Source: Deltaproteobacteria bacterium (lineage in GTDB: Bacteria > Myxococcota_A > UBA9160 > SMWR01). Taken from it: a stretch of 64,000 nucleotides of DNA. Where the stretch lies: contig JAFDDG010000002.1 in the NCBI GenBank assembly GCA_019310965.1, positions 30,817-94,816 of the forward strand, read 5' to 3'. A program made the translations under genes and the position numbers. Position 1 is the stretch's first letter. Every line of letters begins with the position of its first letter. Under the pieces are notes generated by a model that was not told the DNA's origin, ran no database searches, and worked only from the letters and a program-made list of their open reading frames with translations. Positions 42,359 through 50,888 of this stretch are shown here, in pieces.

Positions 42359-43342
42359 CTAGGCCACGGCCTGGCCGAGGCCCTCGGCCAGCGCGTCGGC
42401 GTGCTCTTCGGACGTACCGAAGACGTTCTCCAGCACCCGAGTGCGCTTCAGGTAGTAGTGCACCGGAACTTCCCAGGTGAAGCCCATGCCACCGTGCAGC
42501 TGCACCGCGGCGCGCGAATTCTTCCAAGCCGACTCGCCGGCCATTGCCTTCGCCGAAGACACGGCACGGCTCACGTCGCCAGCCAGGGGGTCGTCGATGG
42601 TGGCGCCGGCGGCGTATACCACGGCCCGGGTCGCCTCCTGGCGGACGAAGCAGTCGGCCATGATGTGTTTGAGGGCCTGGAAACCGCCGATCGGACGATT
42701 GAATTGCTCGCGCCCCTTGGTGTACTCGAGGCTCATGGCGAGCGTGGTCTCGGTGATGCCGAGCAACTGCCCGGAGACCAGCACCGCTCCCTCGAACCGC
42801 ATGCGCTGCGCATCTTCGGCGCCACCGATCACCTCGCCCTCGGGGATCTCGCTGACTTCGAAGATCGGGGTGAGCGGGTCGAGAGGCGTAGCCACCGGCT
42901 TCGCGTCGAGAGCCTTCGGGGCGACGCGCTCGATGCGATCCGCATAGAGCAACAGCAGAACGTCGAGATTCTCGAAGTGCTCGATGATGTAGGGCGCGCC
43001 GTGACCGTCGCTGAGGTCGAGTCCTCCGACCACCGCAGTGCCGTCCGCGGCGCCGTCCACGAGCCCCGCCGCGAGATGCGTCCACGCCAACGGCCCGGGA
43101 ACCAACGCCTTGCCGAGCTCCTCGAAGACGAGCACGGCGTCGGCCGTGCCGAGTCCGACGCCGCCATCCGCCTCCGGCAGGCGCAGCCCGAATACACCCA
43201 TCTCTGCCAACTCGCTCCACAGCTCGGACTCGAAGCCCTTGCCCTCGAGCTCCCGCAGCTGCTCGATGCTCACCCGTCCTTCGCAGAAGCTGCGGATCCC
43301 CTCCTGCAGCGCGGCCTGATCCTCGTTGACCCGAAAATCCAT
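42359..43342 (-). CDS. Acyl-CoA dehydrogenase, short beta-type subunit
   Basis: A 327-residue acyl-CoA dehydrogenase with MDFRVNEDQAALQEGIRSFC, QFNRPIGGFQALKHIMADCF and HGGMGFTWEVPVHYYLKRTR. The central flavin motif of alpha subunits is absent. Short length and adjacency to a complete alpha-type gene (43403) match FadE28/FadE29-like pairs (ChsE1-ChsE2) that act on sterol side chains in Mycobacterium. The start is ATG at 43342 with GAGGGA upstream. It is 60 bases downstream of its partner and upstream of the DUF35 fusion. Confidence 0.83.
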   Translation of the reverse strand: MDFRVNEDQAALQEGIRSFCEGRVSIEQLRELEGKGFESELWSELAEMGVFGLRLPEADGGVGLGTADAVLVFEELGKALVPGPLAWTHLAAGLVDGAADGTAVVGGLDLSDGHGAPYIIEHFENLDVLLLLYADRIERVAPKALDAKPVATPLDPLTPIFEVSEIPEGEVIGGAEDAQRMRFEGAVLVSGQLLGITETTLAMSLEYTKGREQFNRPIGGFQALKHIMADCFVRQEATRAVVYAAGATIDDPLAGDVSRAVSSAKAMAGESAWKNSRAAVQLHGGMGFTWEVPVHYYLKRTRVLENVFGTSEEHADALAEGLGQAVA

Positions 43343-43402
43343 CGTTCGTTCCCTCGTTGATCCTTGGCCCACGCGCACGCGGCGCTTGCGGGAGCGGATG
43401 CG

Positions 43403-44593
43403 TCAGCGGGGCTCCCGAGGCAGCCCGAGGATGCGCTCGGAGATGATGTTGCGTTGCACTTGCGATGTTCCGCCCGCAATCGTGAGCGAGAGCGAGTTCA
43501 GCATGCGGCGCAGCGCGTCCTGGGTGGGCAGGCCGCCGACGTCTTCGCGCGCGAGGCCCGCGCGCCCGAGCACACCGAGCGCCAGCTCGCAGACGCGCTG
43601 GTAGAGCTCCGTGTAGTAGAGCTTGATCGCCGAGGCACCGAGGCCGGGCATGCCCGTCTGTGCCGTCTCCGACACCGAGAGCTTCATCATCGCCCAGAGC
43701 GAATCGAGCTCGCTCTGCAGGTGCCCGACCTCCCGACGCAGAGCCCGGTCTTCCCAGACGACCACGCCGTGGCGAGTCACGCGCTTGGCGATTTCGACGA
43801 CGTCGCGCAAGCTCTCCTGGAGCTGGTACATCTCGCTCGCGAACGCTGTGCCGCGCTCGAAGCGCAGGGTCACATTCGTCACGCGCCAGCCGTCGTTCTC
43901 CTCGCCGACCAGATTCTCGACGGGGACCGGCACGTCCTCCAGGAATACCTCGCTGAAGTCGCTGTCACCGATGATCGTGGGCAGCGGGCGAATGTCGATG
44001 CCTGGCAGATCCATGGGCATGATCAACCACGAGATGCCCTTGTGCTTCGAGGCATCCGGATTGGTGCGGACCAGGAGCTCGCAGTAGTCGGAGACCTGGG
44101 CAAAGGACGTCCAGATCTTGTGGCCGGTCACCCGATAGACGTCGCCATCGCGAACCGCGCGGGTCTGCAGGGCCGCCAGGTCCGAGCCGGCCACCGGCTC
44201 GGAAAAGCCTTGGCACCACACCTCCTCGCCGCGAAGGATACGCGGAATGTGCTTCGCCTTCTGCTGCTCGGTGCCTTCCGTGATGACGGTCGGGCCGCCG
44301 TGCAGCATGCCCACGAAATTCACGCCGACGTAGGGGGCATGGGCGCGAGCGATCTCTTCGTAGTAGACCAGCTGCTCGGTGAGGGTGGCATCACGCCCTC
44401 CGTACTCCTTTGGCCAGTTGACCCCGGCATAGCCCGCATCGAAGAGCTTGCGCTGCCAGCCGGTGTCGTAGGCCCGGCGGCCGGGCCAGTCGTGGATCGA
44501 GGGGGCCTTGCCGTGGGCCGGCACAGCCTCCTTGAGCCAGGCACCCAGCTCGGCGCGGAACTTCTCGTCGGCTTCGGAGTAGCGAAGGTCCAT
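43403..44593 (-). CDS. Acyl-CoA dehydrogenase, alpha type
   Basis: A 396-residue acyl-CoA dehydrogenase with WCQGFSEPVAGSDLAALQTR, GHKIWTSFAQVSDYCELLVR, RFERGTAFASEMYQLQ and GGTSQVQRNIISERILGL. The substrate and flavin motif is complete. With the shorter adjacent subunit it likely forms an alpha2-beta2 enzyme of the type used on steroid side chains. A perfect 15-bp palindrome lies 36 bases upstream of the ATG at 44593, so this gene heads an operon of five: two dehydrogenase subunits, DUF35 fusion, thiolase and enoyl-CoA hydratase. Confidence 0.87.
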   Translation of the reverse strand: MDLRYSEADEKFRAELGAWLKEAVPAHGKAPSIHDWPGRRAYDTGWQRKLFDAGYAGVNWPKEYGGRDATLTEQLVYYEEIARAHAPYVGVNFVGMLHGGPTVITEGTEQQKAKHIPRILRGEEVWCQGFSEPVAGSDLAALQTRAVRDGDVYRVTGHKIWTSFAQVSDYCELLVRTNPDASKHKGISWLIMPMDLPGIDIRPLPTIIGDSDFSEVFLEDVPVPVENLVGEENDGWRVTNVTLRFERGTAFASEMYQLQESLRDVVEIAKRVTRHGVVVWEDRALRREVGHLQSELDSLWAMMKLSVSETAQTGMPGLGASAIKLYYTELYQRVCELALGVLGRAGLAREDVGGLPTQDALRRMLNSLSLTIAGGTSQVQRNIISERILGLPREPR

Positions 44594-44628
44594 GGGAGCC
44601 CCTCGGAGACCAGTTGCGGAGCTGTCTA

Positions 44629-44643
44629 GATAGGCAGCCTATC
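44629..44643. promoter_or_regulatory. Perfect palindrome GATAGGC-A-GCCTATC
   Basis: A 15-bp inverted repeat with 7-base arms and a one-base centre, located in the promoter region of the acyl-CoA dehydrogenase operon. It has the symmetry expected of an operator for a dimeric TetR- or GntR-type regulator. It is unlike the ATACG-N3-CGTAT motif. Confidence 0.5.
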
Positions 44644-44685
44644 GCAGGTGGGCAAGCCCGAAGTGGTTGGCCCGGGGTCGGGATC

Positions 44686-45081
44686 TCAGGCCGCGGTTTC
44701 GGGAACGGTGGCTTCCTTGACCCACGCACGCGCCTCGTCGAGGCCCCGAAAAACCCGGGCCTCCAAGCCCGCCGTCGCGTAGAGCGCGGCGGAGAGCTCC
44801 GAGAGCATTTCCTGCTCCGGTCCAACCACGATCCCCATGCGGCTGCGCAGCAGCGGCTTGAAGCGGACGACGTTCTCGAAGCCCCCCATCGTCAGCTCCG
44901 GCGTCTCCGTCGGCTCGAGGTCCAGGCCGCGCAGGTCGCACACCAGCCCGAAGCCGGGCTCGAAGTCGGGATGCGCGGCCAGCTCGACCAGCGTGGCATG
45001 CCCCTCGTCAGGGTTCGTGGCTCCCGTCCCAATCAGGTATGCAATTCGGGCTCTGGGATCGATCTCGATGGCGTACGGCAT
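44686..45081 (-). CDS. Small STAS/SpoIIAA-like domain protein
   Basis: About 131 residues from the ATG at 45081. PYAIEIDPRARIAYLIGTGA and LVCDLRGLDLEPTETPELTM are consistent with a SpoIIAA/STAS-like alpha-beta fold found in many stand-alone regulators. MGIVVGPEQEMLSELSAALY and VFRGLDEARAWVKEATVPET complete it. There is no anti-sigma partner nearby and no enzyme motif. The family call is tentative. The start is placed at 45081 rather than an upstream GTG because the fold begins there. Confidence 0.55.
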   Translation of the reverse strand: MPYAIEIDPRARIAYLIGTGATNPDEGHATLVELAAHPDFEPGFGLVCDLRGLDLEPTETPELTMGGFENVVRFKPLLRSRMGIVVGPEQEMLSELSAALYATAGLEARVFRGLDEARAWVKEATVPETAA

Positions 45082-45167
45082 CCTGTCGGGGCACTCCCTG
45101 GTGCTGGGCGCGACTGCCAAGATACCGCCGTCGGCGTAGCTTGCAGTACCCCGAATGGGGGAGGTAG

Positions 45168-45189
45168 GCAGCCCCGCTGCTCGGGGTGC
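45168..45189. terminator. Hairpin downstream of the LLM gene
   Basis: GCAGCCCCG and CGGGGTGC pair with one bulge around a 5-base loop, in the 160-base gap between the LLM stop and the STAS-like start. No poly-T tail is evident, so it may be a terminator for the minus-strand LLM transcript or a folded leader. Confidence 0.3.
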
Positions 45190-45241
45190 GGGTCTGCGGC
45201 GCGGCGGAAAAGATCTGCGCGCACGCGGAGAAGCCCCGTGC

Positions 45242-46078
45242 TCAGCGCAGATACCGTGTGTATTCGTCGAGCACCGGCATCACCTGGTTGCGCCCCGCCG
45301 AGGGCACCCGCAGTACGGCTTCGGTCGCACCCAGCTCCTCGTAGCGCTCGAGCTTTTCTGGCGTCGGAACGACCCCCATGGGCACCACGTGCAGGGCGGA
45401 CGCATCCCGCCCGCGTTTCGCGCAAGCCGAGCGCAGCTGCACCAGCGCCTCCTGCATGCCGGCGCCTCCAAACGGCAGCCAGCCATCGCCGTACTCGGCG
45501 ATGTGGTCGAAGAGCTTCGGCCCCGGTGCACCGCCGATCAGCACCCGCGGACGCGGCTGCTGAAGCGGCTTCGGCCACTGCCAGCTCGGCTCGAAGGAGA
45601 CGAGTTCGCCGTGGAACTCGGCCACGTCGTTCGACCACAGCTCCTGCATCGCGAGCATGCTCTCGCGCACCAGGGCGCGACGACGCCTCACGTCGATGCC
45701 GTGGTTTTCCATCTCCTCGTGGTTCCAGCCATAGCCGATGCCGAGCACCAGGCGGCCGCCCGAGAGCAGGTCGAGGGTGGAGAGCTGCTTTGCGAAGGTG
45801 ATCGGATCGTGCTGCGCGACGAGACCAATGCCAGTACCGAGCCGGATCTTCTCGGTCACACTCGACGCAGCGGCCAGCACGATGTAGGGGTCGGGGCTGC
45901 GCTTGTACTCCTCGGCGAGCTCGGGCGTGCCGGTGGGCGCCGGCGTGCGGCGGCTCGTCGGGATGTGCGTGTGCTCGGGGAGGTACAGTGAGTAGAAGCC
46001 GCGCGCGTCGGCCTCCTGCGCGAGCTCCACGGCGCTCATGGCGACGTCGGTGGCGTGAAAGGCAATGCCGATCTTCAT
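45242..46078 (-). CDS. LLM-class (luciferase-like) F420-dependent oxidoreductase
   Basis: A 278-residue TIM-barrel protein. MKIGIAFHATDVAMSAVELA, ASSVTEKIRLGTGIGLVAQH, FAKQLSTLDLLSGGRLVLGI and GWNHEEMENHGIDV match the F420-dependent LLM subfamily, where the G-x-G-W-N motif contacts the cofactor. It would use F420 or FMN in hydride transfer to an unknown substrate. It is one of three F420-type genes in the window. ATG at 46078. It lies 11 bases from the downstream end of the Nudix gene at 46090, so the three minus-strand genes 46866-46090-45242 may be co-transcribed in part. Confidence 0.84.
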   Translation of the reverse strand: MKIGIAFHATDVAMSAVELAQEADARGFYSLYLPEHTHIPTSRRTPAPTGTPELAEEYKRSPDPYIVLAAASSVTEKIRLGTGIGLVAQHDPITFAKQLSTLDLLSGGRLVLGIGYGWNHEEMENHGIDVRRRRALVRESMLAMQELWSNDVAEFHGELVSFEPSWQWPKPLQQPRPRVLIGGAPGPKLFDHIAEYGDGWLPFGGAGMQEALVQLRSACAKRGRDASALHVVPMGVVPTPEKLERYEELGATEAVLRVPSAGRNQVMPVLDEYTRYLR

Positions 46079-46089
46079 GCTGCGCCCAT

Positions 46090-46716
46090 TCAATCCCCTC
46101 CTTGCGCCGGGCGCTGCAGATCGTCGCGCCAGAGGGTCTCCGGGAGCCTGCACCCCAGCAGCGAGAAGAACTTCTCGAGAAAGTGATAGGTGAGCCCCCA
46201 CAGCGGCGGCCGGTCACCATCACCGACGTCGATGGCCGGCAGCTTCACGGCACGCCCCTGATAGTCGAACGGTTCGGTCACGTGACGCGAGCTATCGAGC
46301 AGCTCGTCGAGCGGCACCCAGAAGGCCCTCCGCACCTCGTCCGAGAGAACCAGCGGCGCCGGTCGCTCGAGCGTGAACACGAACGCCGAAACGACCATCG
46401 GCACGGCAACACCGCGCAGATCATCGAGCTGCCCCAACCACTCACCCGTCGAGAGATCGAGTCCGACCTCCTCGCGGGTTTCGCGCTCGGCGGCGTGGCG
46501 CAGGCTGGCGTCGCTCGCATCGACGCGTCCACCGGGAAAGGAGACGTGACCGGACCACGGGTCGCCGTCGCGCTCGGCACGGCGGATCAGCAGCAGATTC
46601 GTCCCGCGCTCGTCCTCGCAGAGCGTCACCGCCACAGCCGCGTTCATGCTCCCGGGCGGCTGGAGCACCGGCGCGTAGCCGGCCATGGCACTGCGAATGG
46701 TCTCGACTCGGGGCAT
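46090..46716 (-). CDS. Nudix hydrolase, CoA-diphosphatase type
   Basis: A 208-residue protein with the Nudix box GGRVDASDASLRHAAERETR followed by EEVGLD. The REx2EE part that holds the metal-binding glutamates is intact, while the first glutamate of the box is an aspartate. The upstream LLLIRRAERDGDPWSGHVSF with SFPGG is the pattern of NudL/CTHRC-like CoA pyrophosphohydrolases (L-L-x-x-R-a-x-h-x-G-x-v-sFPGG). It probably cleaves CoA or acyl-CoA to 3',5'-ADP and 4'-phosphopantetheine, which fits a genome rich in CoA thioesters. ATG at 46716. Confidence 0.83.
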   Translation of the reverse strand: MPRVETIRSAMAGYAPVLQPPGSMNAAVAVTLCEDERGTNLLLIRRAERDGDPWSGHVSFPGGRVDASDASLRHAAERETREEVGLDLSTGEWLGQLDDLRGVAVPMVVSAFVFTLERPAPLVLSDEVRRAFWVPLDELLDSSRHVTEPFDYQGRAVKLPAIDVGDGDRPPLWGLTYHFLEKFFSLLGCRLPETLWRDDLQRPAQGGD

Positions 46717-46865
46717 GGGTCACTCGCGCAGTGCGCTTGCGACCCATGGCAGGCGAAGCCCCTGGAAACCTTCCGGCACCTCAGCAGCCCCTGCACTCAG
46801 CGGCGCCAACGCCCCCGAACGATGTCGGTCTGCCTTCGCGCCCTTCTCCATGGGCAACCGCACGC

Positions 46866-47534
46866 TCAGACCGGCTGGTCCCGTTCGTAGCGGAGACCCG
46901 ATGGTCCCATCACGCAACGATGACGCGGCCCCGGAACCCCGGGATCGCGTGCCTCGTAGCCCGCGTCTCCGGGATAGAGCATGCAGACGCCCTCGTCCCG
47001 CTGGCAGATCTGCGGACGGAAGACCGGCGTTGGCTCGGCCGCAAAGGCTGCCGACGCGCCAGAGACGCTCACGTGATCTACGAGCCAGCTCACCGTGACG
47101 AAGGTGGGAGGCAGCAGACGGATTTCATCGGCGTGATGAGCCGACAGGGCCAGGCGGGGAGAAAACCAGCGATGGCTCGCGATCTCGCCGCCATCGACCT
47201 GCACGGGTGCGTCTGCCGGGAGCCAGGCCAGGAAGAAGAGCGTGTCGAAGCGCTTTGGCGCCACCTCCGGCGTGACCCAGCGAGAGAGGGTCACCATGCT
47301 CGCGGCATCGAGATGGATGCCCGCTTCCTCGCGCGCCTCCCGCACCGCAGCCTGCCGGCCCGCCTCCTCCCAACCCTCCAGCCAGTGGGTCGGGCCGTCC
47401 TCCTCATCGACCTTGCCGCCCGGAAACACCCAGACGTTCTTGCCGGTGTTGCGCTCGAGGAGCAGGACCTCGAAGCCCTGGCTCGCGTCCCGCACGACGA
47501 CGACAGTGGCGGAGGGCTTGGGGAACGGGTGCAT
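46866..47534 (-). CDS. Nudix hydrolase, acyl-CoA/nucleotide diphosphatase-like
   Basis: A 222-residue Nudix protein. LLLERNTGKNVWVFPGGKVD is followed by EEAGRQAAVREAREEAGIHL, the metal-binding box, with a longer insert between them than in standard members. It resembles NUDT19-like or RNA-pyrophosphohydrolase-related proteins. WVTPEVAPKRFDTLFFLAWL is the NUDT19-type signature (W-[IV]-TP-x-x-x-x-RF-D-T-x-FF), so CoA-ester hydrolysis is the best guess. The start is ATG at 47534. The upstream 216 bases are shared with the divergent carboxyltransferase gene. Confidence 0.82.
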   Translation of the reverse strand: MHPFPKPSATVVVVRDASQGFEVLLLERNTGKNVWVFPGGKVDEEDGPTHWLEGWEEAGRQAAVREAREEAGIHLDAASMVTLSRWVTPEVAPKRFDTLFFLAWLPADAPVQVDGGEIASHRWFSPRLALSAHHADEIRLLPPTFVTVSWLVDHVSVSGASAAFAAEPTPVFRPQICQRDEGVCMLYPGDAGYEARDPGVPGPRHRCVMGPSGLRYERDQPV

Positions 47535-47750
47535 GGCGGCGAGAATACTACTCGCAGCCCGTCCCCGCGTACAGGGGCCGCCGAGATGGGACAGCGCCTT
47601 CCCGCGGAGCCCCGATGCAATGGCGAAATACGAACCCCCAGGCGAAAGGTCATGCGCGACGCGCACGCCACTCGCCGGAAACTGCCCGCAGGGCCACGCG
47701 CCCCGGACAGCTGACGGAGCGACACCCCAGCTTCGGTATCATCTGCCACC

Positions 47751-49307
47751 GTGAGCTGGAAGAAGGAAGTCGAGGAGCTCGAGCGACGCCGCGAGCTGGC
47801 TCGCGAGCAGGGCGGCGGCGAGGCGGTCGCAAAGCAGCACGAGCGCGGGCGCCTCAGCGTGCGCGAGCGCATAGCACTGCTCGTCGACGAGGACAGCTTC
47901 CAGGAGCACGGCGGCATCGCCGGCGTGCCGCAGCACGACGCCGAGGGTCGGCTCACGGGCTTCACCCCGGCAAACGTGGTGATGGGCGTGGCGAAGCTCG
48001 ACGGCCGCCCCGTCGCAATCGGCGGCGATGACTTTACCGTCCAGGGCGGTGCCTACACCGAGGGCTCCGTGCGCAAGGGCCTCTACATCGACCAGCTCGC
48101 CATCCGCCGGCGCATTCCGCTGGTGCGGCTGCTCGAGGGCGGCGGCGCGTCGATCAAGGGCGTGAGCGGCACCAAGGGCCGCTCGGGCTACGACTTCACG
48201 GCGCCTTCGTTGCTGAACATCGCCTGCATGGAGGCGCTCTCGAGCGTGCCGGTGGCCTGCGCGGCGCTCGGTCCGGTGGCGGGCTTTCCCGCGGCGCGGC
48301 TGGTGGCGTCGCACTTCGCGGTGATGACCCGCGAGACCGCTCAGATCGTGACTGGCGGGCCGGCGCTGGTGGAGCGCGCTCTCGGCATCAAGATCAGCAA
48401 GGATGAGCTCGGCGGCGCAGAGGTCCACTCCAAGAGCGGCGTCGTCGACAACCTTGCGGCCGACGAGGCCGACGCCTGGCGGAAGGTACGCAGCTTCCTC
48501 TCGTATCTTCCGCCGAACGTCTGGCAGCGGCCGCCGCGAAGCGAGAGCGACGACCCGATCGATCGGCGCGAGGAGGCTCTCCTCCATATCGTGCCGCGCA
48601 ACCGGCGCCGCGCCTACAAGATGCGCCGCATTCTCGAGCTGGTCTTCGACCGTGGCTCCTGCTTCGAGTTGACGCCATTTTTCGGACGCTCCCAGATCAC
48701 CAGCCTGGCGCGGCTGAACGGACACTCGGTGGGCGTCATCGCCAACGACTGCTTTCAGTCGAGCGGCTCGATGACGGCCGACAGCGCTCGCAAGATCCGC
48801 CGCTTCGTCGAGCTCTGCGACAACTTCCACCTGCCGCTGGTGAGCTTCGTAGACGAACCGGGCTTCATGATCGGCCCCGACGCGGAGCAAGCCGCCACCA
48901 TCCGCCACGGCATGGAGGCCCTGTTCGCGGTGCAGCAGACCAGCGTGCCGTGGTTCGCGGTGATCGTGCGCAAGGCTTTCGGCGTGGCCGCCGGCGTGCA
49001 CCTGGGCCAGAACGCAAGCGTGGTGGCGTGGCCCTCGGCGGAGGCCGGCTCCATGCCGGTCGAGAGCGGCGTGGCGCTGGCCTACCGTCGCGAGATCGAG
49101 GCCGCTCCTGACCCGGAGGCCCGGCGCCGTGAGCTCGAAGACGAGATCGCCGCGGCACAGTCCGTCTTTCCGCGCGCCGAAGCCTTCGGCGTCCACGACG
49201 TCATCGACCCGCGCGAGACCCGCGTGCGCCTGGCGCAATGGATCGACGAGATCCAGTCCCAGCTGGCACTGCACACCGGACCGCGGAGCTACACACTGCG
49301 GCCGTAG
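47751..49307 (+). CDS. Acyl-CoA carboxylase, carboxyltransferase subunit
   Basis: A 518-residue biotin-dependent carboxyltransferase with two crotonase-fold halves: RLLEGGGASIKGVSGTKGRS and FGVAAGVHLGQNASVVAWPS form the acyl-CoA and biotin sites. It is of the propionyl-, acetyl- or methylcrotonyl-CoA carboxylase beta type. No biotin carboxylase or biotin carrier gene is adjacent, so its partner lies elsewhere. It could handle propionyl-CoA released from sterol side chains. The start is GTG at 47751 with no ribosome site but a TATCAT 8 bases before it, so the mRNA may be leaderless. Confidence 0.85.
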   Translation: MSWKKEVEELERRRELAREQGGGEAVAKQHERGRLSVRERIALLVDEDSFQEHGGIAGVPQHDAEGRLTGFTPANVVMGVAKLDGRPVAIGGDDFTVQGGAYTEGSVRKGLYIDQLAIRRRIPLVRLLEGGGASIKGVSGTKGRSGYDFTAPSLLNIACMEALSSVPVACAALGPVAGFPAARLVASHFAVMTRETAQIVTGGPALVERALGIKISKDELGGAEVHSKSGVVDNLAADEADAWRKVRSFLSYLPPNVWQRPPRSESDDPIDRREEALLHIVPRNRRRAYKMRRILELVFDRGSCFELTPFFGRSQITSLARLNGHSVGVIANDCFQSSGSMTADSARKIRRFVELCDNFHLPLVSFVDEPGFMIGPDAEQAATIRHGMEALFAVQQTSVPWFAVIVRKAFGVAAGVHLGQNASVVAWPSAEAGSMPVESGVALAYRREIEAAPDPEARRRELEDEIAAAQSVFPRAEAFGVHDVIDPRETRVRLAQWIDEIQSQLALHTGPRSYTLRP

Positions 49308-49316
49308 AACGGGGCG

Positions 49317-50858
49317 CTAGTCGTCCTCTTGATCGTCGGCATCCCGCGGCACACCGCCAGTCTCGTCGAGAAGCTCCTCGAGCTTCTCGACGTCGTCCTC
49401 CCGCATGCTCCCGCTGCCGTAGATCGGTGACGAGTAGGCCATCAGCGCGAGACGCCGCGCCTCATCTCGGCTGCCGACCTGCATGTGCACCCTGGCCAGC
49501 CAGTTCAAGATTGGAATCGAGGTCGGCAGCATCGCGTGGGCGTGCTCCAGGGTCTTGAGACCCCTCGCCGCTTCCTGACCGTCCAGCAGGAACGTCGAAC
49601 CGTAGCTGGCATAGGTAGCAGGAACCGAATCGTCGAGCTTCCAGCTCCTGACGTAGTGCTTCCGAGCCCGACGCGCGAGCGCCGCCCGCTCGGCCGGGTC
49701 CTCCTTCTCGTCCGCCGCACGCTGGCGGAGAATGTCGCCGGCAATGCGGTGCATGCGCGCGTCCTCGGGAGCGGCAGCGAGCGCCGCACGTGCCATCGCT
49801 TCCGCTTCTTCGTTATTCTCGTCGTCCGCGAGGAGCAAGGCGTGACCCATGAGCGCTCCAGCATCGTCGGGCTCGATCGCGAGCGCCCGCTCGAAGTAAT
49901 TTCGCGCCTCCCGATCATTGCCAAAAAGCCGCGCCAGCTCGCCCAACTGCCGGGCAACGTCGATTCGTGGAAGCGGCGTGACCTTCGGCTCGGGCGCAGA
50001 CGGAAATTTGCTCCGATCGATGGTGGCACCGGGATAATGCCCCTTCGTGACGTAGGCACGCAGCTCCTCGTCGAGTGTGTCCACATTGACGCCATACGCC
50101 GCCTCGACGGCATCGGAAACCGAGGAGCCTTCCGCGATCAGCTGCAGGTAGAGTGCAACCTGACGGGGACCAGTTCCCATCCCCTTGCGCCCAAAGTAGA
50201 GGTAGTGGACGAGTGCCCAGGACTCCGGGTATCGCTGCCCCACATCGTCGCCAGAATGCCCACCCACTCCGTATGACAGAAGGTCGCGCACGTGCGTCCA
50301 GACATCGCGGTGCCGGAAGGTCACGAAGGGAACGCCGTGCTTCGTGATCCCACCGATTTCCACGTCGTTGCCTCGGAATCGTGTCGCCCCGAGAAGCTCG
50401 GCGAACCCCTCGTGGTACCAGGCGGGGTAGATGAACTTCGCATGCTGATCGAGAAGAAAGTGGACGTACTCATGCTGGATCACGGACGTCGTCGTCCCGC
50501 CAGCCCTCGACCACTTCAACGAGGCCAGCATGAAGTTCTCGCTCATCGAAGGCATATAGAGACCAGCACTTCCCCGGCCCGCAAACGTCGAGTATGTCGG
50601 CAAGTCCGGAAACGCGATCATCCGAATCGGGAGCCGAGCCTTCGGCAGCCTTTGCCCGATCACGAATTCCGCAACGCTACGAAACAGCTCCATGCGCTGC
50701 CCGAGGCGCCTGGCTCGCGCCTCGCTGACGCAGGTCCAGATCGTGAAGTTCTCGGTCTCGAGCTGGATCCAGGCTCTCTCATCCACCGCCAGCCGAGCCG
50801 GCGTGGTGCATCCCACCAGCAACAACACGCTCACGACGCCCAAGCAAGCCAGACGCAT
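49317..50858 (-). CDS. Lipoprotein with HExxH metallopeptidase-like and TPR regions
   Basis: A 513-residue protein. The signal peptide CLGVVSVLLLVGC ends in a lipobox cysteine. An N-terminal domain has VIQHEYVHFLLDQHAKFIYP, an HExxH zinc motif with AWYHEGFAELL about 20 residues on, where the glutamate of EGFAE is in the right place for a gluzincin third ligand. This resembles the DUF1570-type peptidase-like domain. The C-terminal half has tetratricopeptide repeats (ARNYFERALAIEPDDAGAL and similar). It is probably an outer-membrane-attached protease or a chaperone-like factor. ATG at 50858. Confidence 0.8.
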   Translation of the reverse strand: MRLACLGVVSVLLLVGCTTPARLAVDERAWIQLETENFTIWTCVSEARARRLGQRMELFRSVAEFVIGQRLPKARLPIRMIAFPDLPTYSTFAGRGSAGLYMPSMSENFMLASLKWSRAGGTTTSVIQHEYVHFLLDQHAKFIYPAWYHEGFAELLGATRFRGNDVEIGGITKHGVPFVTFRHRDVWTHVRDLLSYGVGGHSGDDVGQRYPESWALVHYLYFGRKGMGTGPRQVALYLQLIAEGSSVSDAVEAAYGVNVDTLDEELRAYVTKGHYPGATIDRSKFPSAPEPKVTPLPRIDVARQLGELARLFGNDREARNYFERALAIEPDDAGALMGHALLLADDENNEEAEAMARAALAAAPEDARMHRIAGDILRQRAADEKEDPAERAALARRARKHYVRSWKLDDSVPATYASYGSTFLLDGQEAARGLKTLEHAHAMLPTSIPILNWLARVHMQVGSRDEARRLALMAYSSPIYGSGSMREDDVEKLEELLDETGGVPRDADDQEDD

Positions 50859-50864
50859 ATCATA

Positions 50865-50888
50865 AGCCTAACACAGAAATGTCAGGCT
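50865..50888. promoter_or_regulatory. Inverted repeat between lipoprotein and DUF3604 genes
   Basis: AGCCTAACA and TGTCAGGCT pair over 9 positions with one mismatch around a 6-base loop. It overlaps the last bases of the DUF3604 gene and sits just upstream of the lipoprotein start, so it could attenuate or regulate the lipoprotein gene. Confidence 0.35.

Noticed and set aside
46720-46917. A 65-codon minus-strand frame between the two Nudix genes
   Set aside because: It overlaps the end of the Nudix gene at 46866, has no ribosome site and no recognisable domain.
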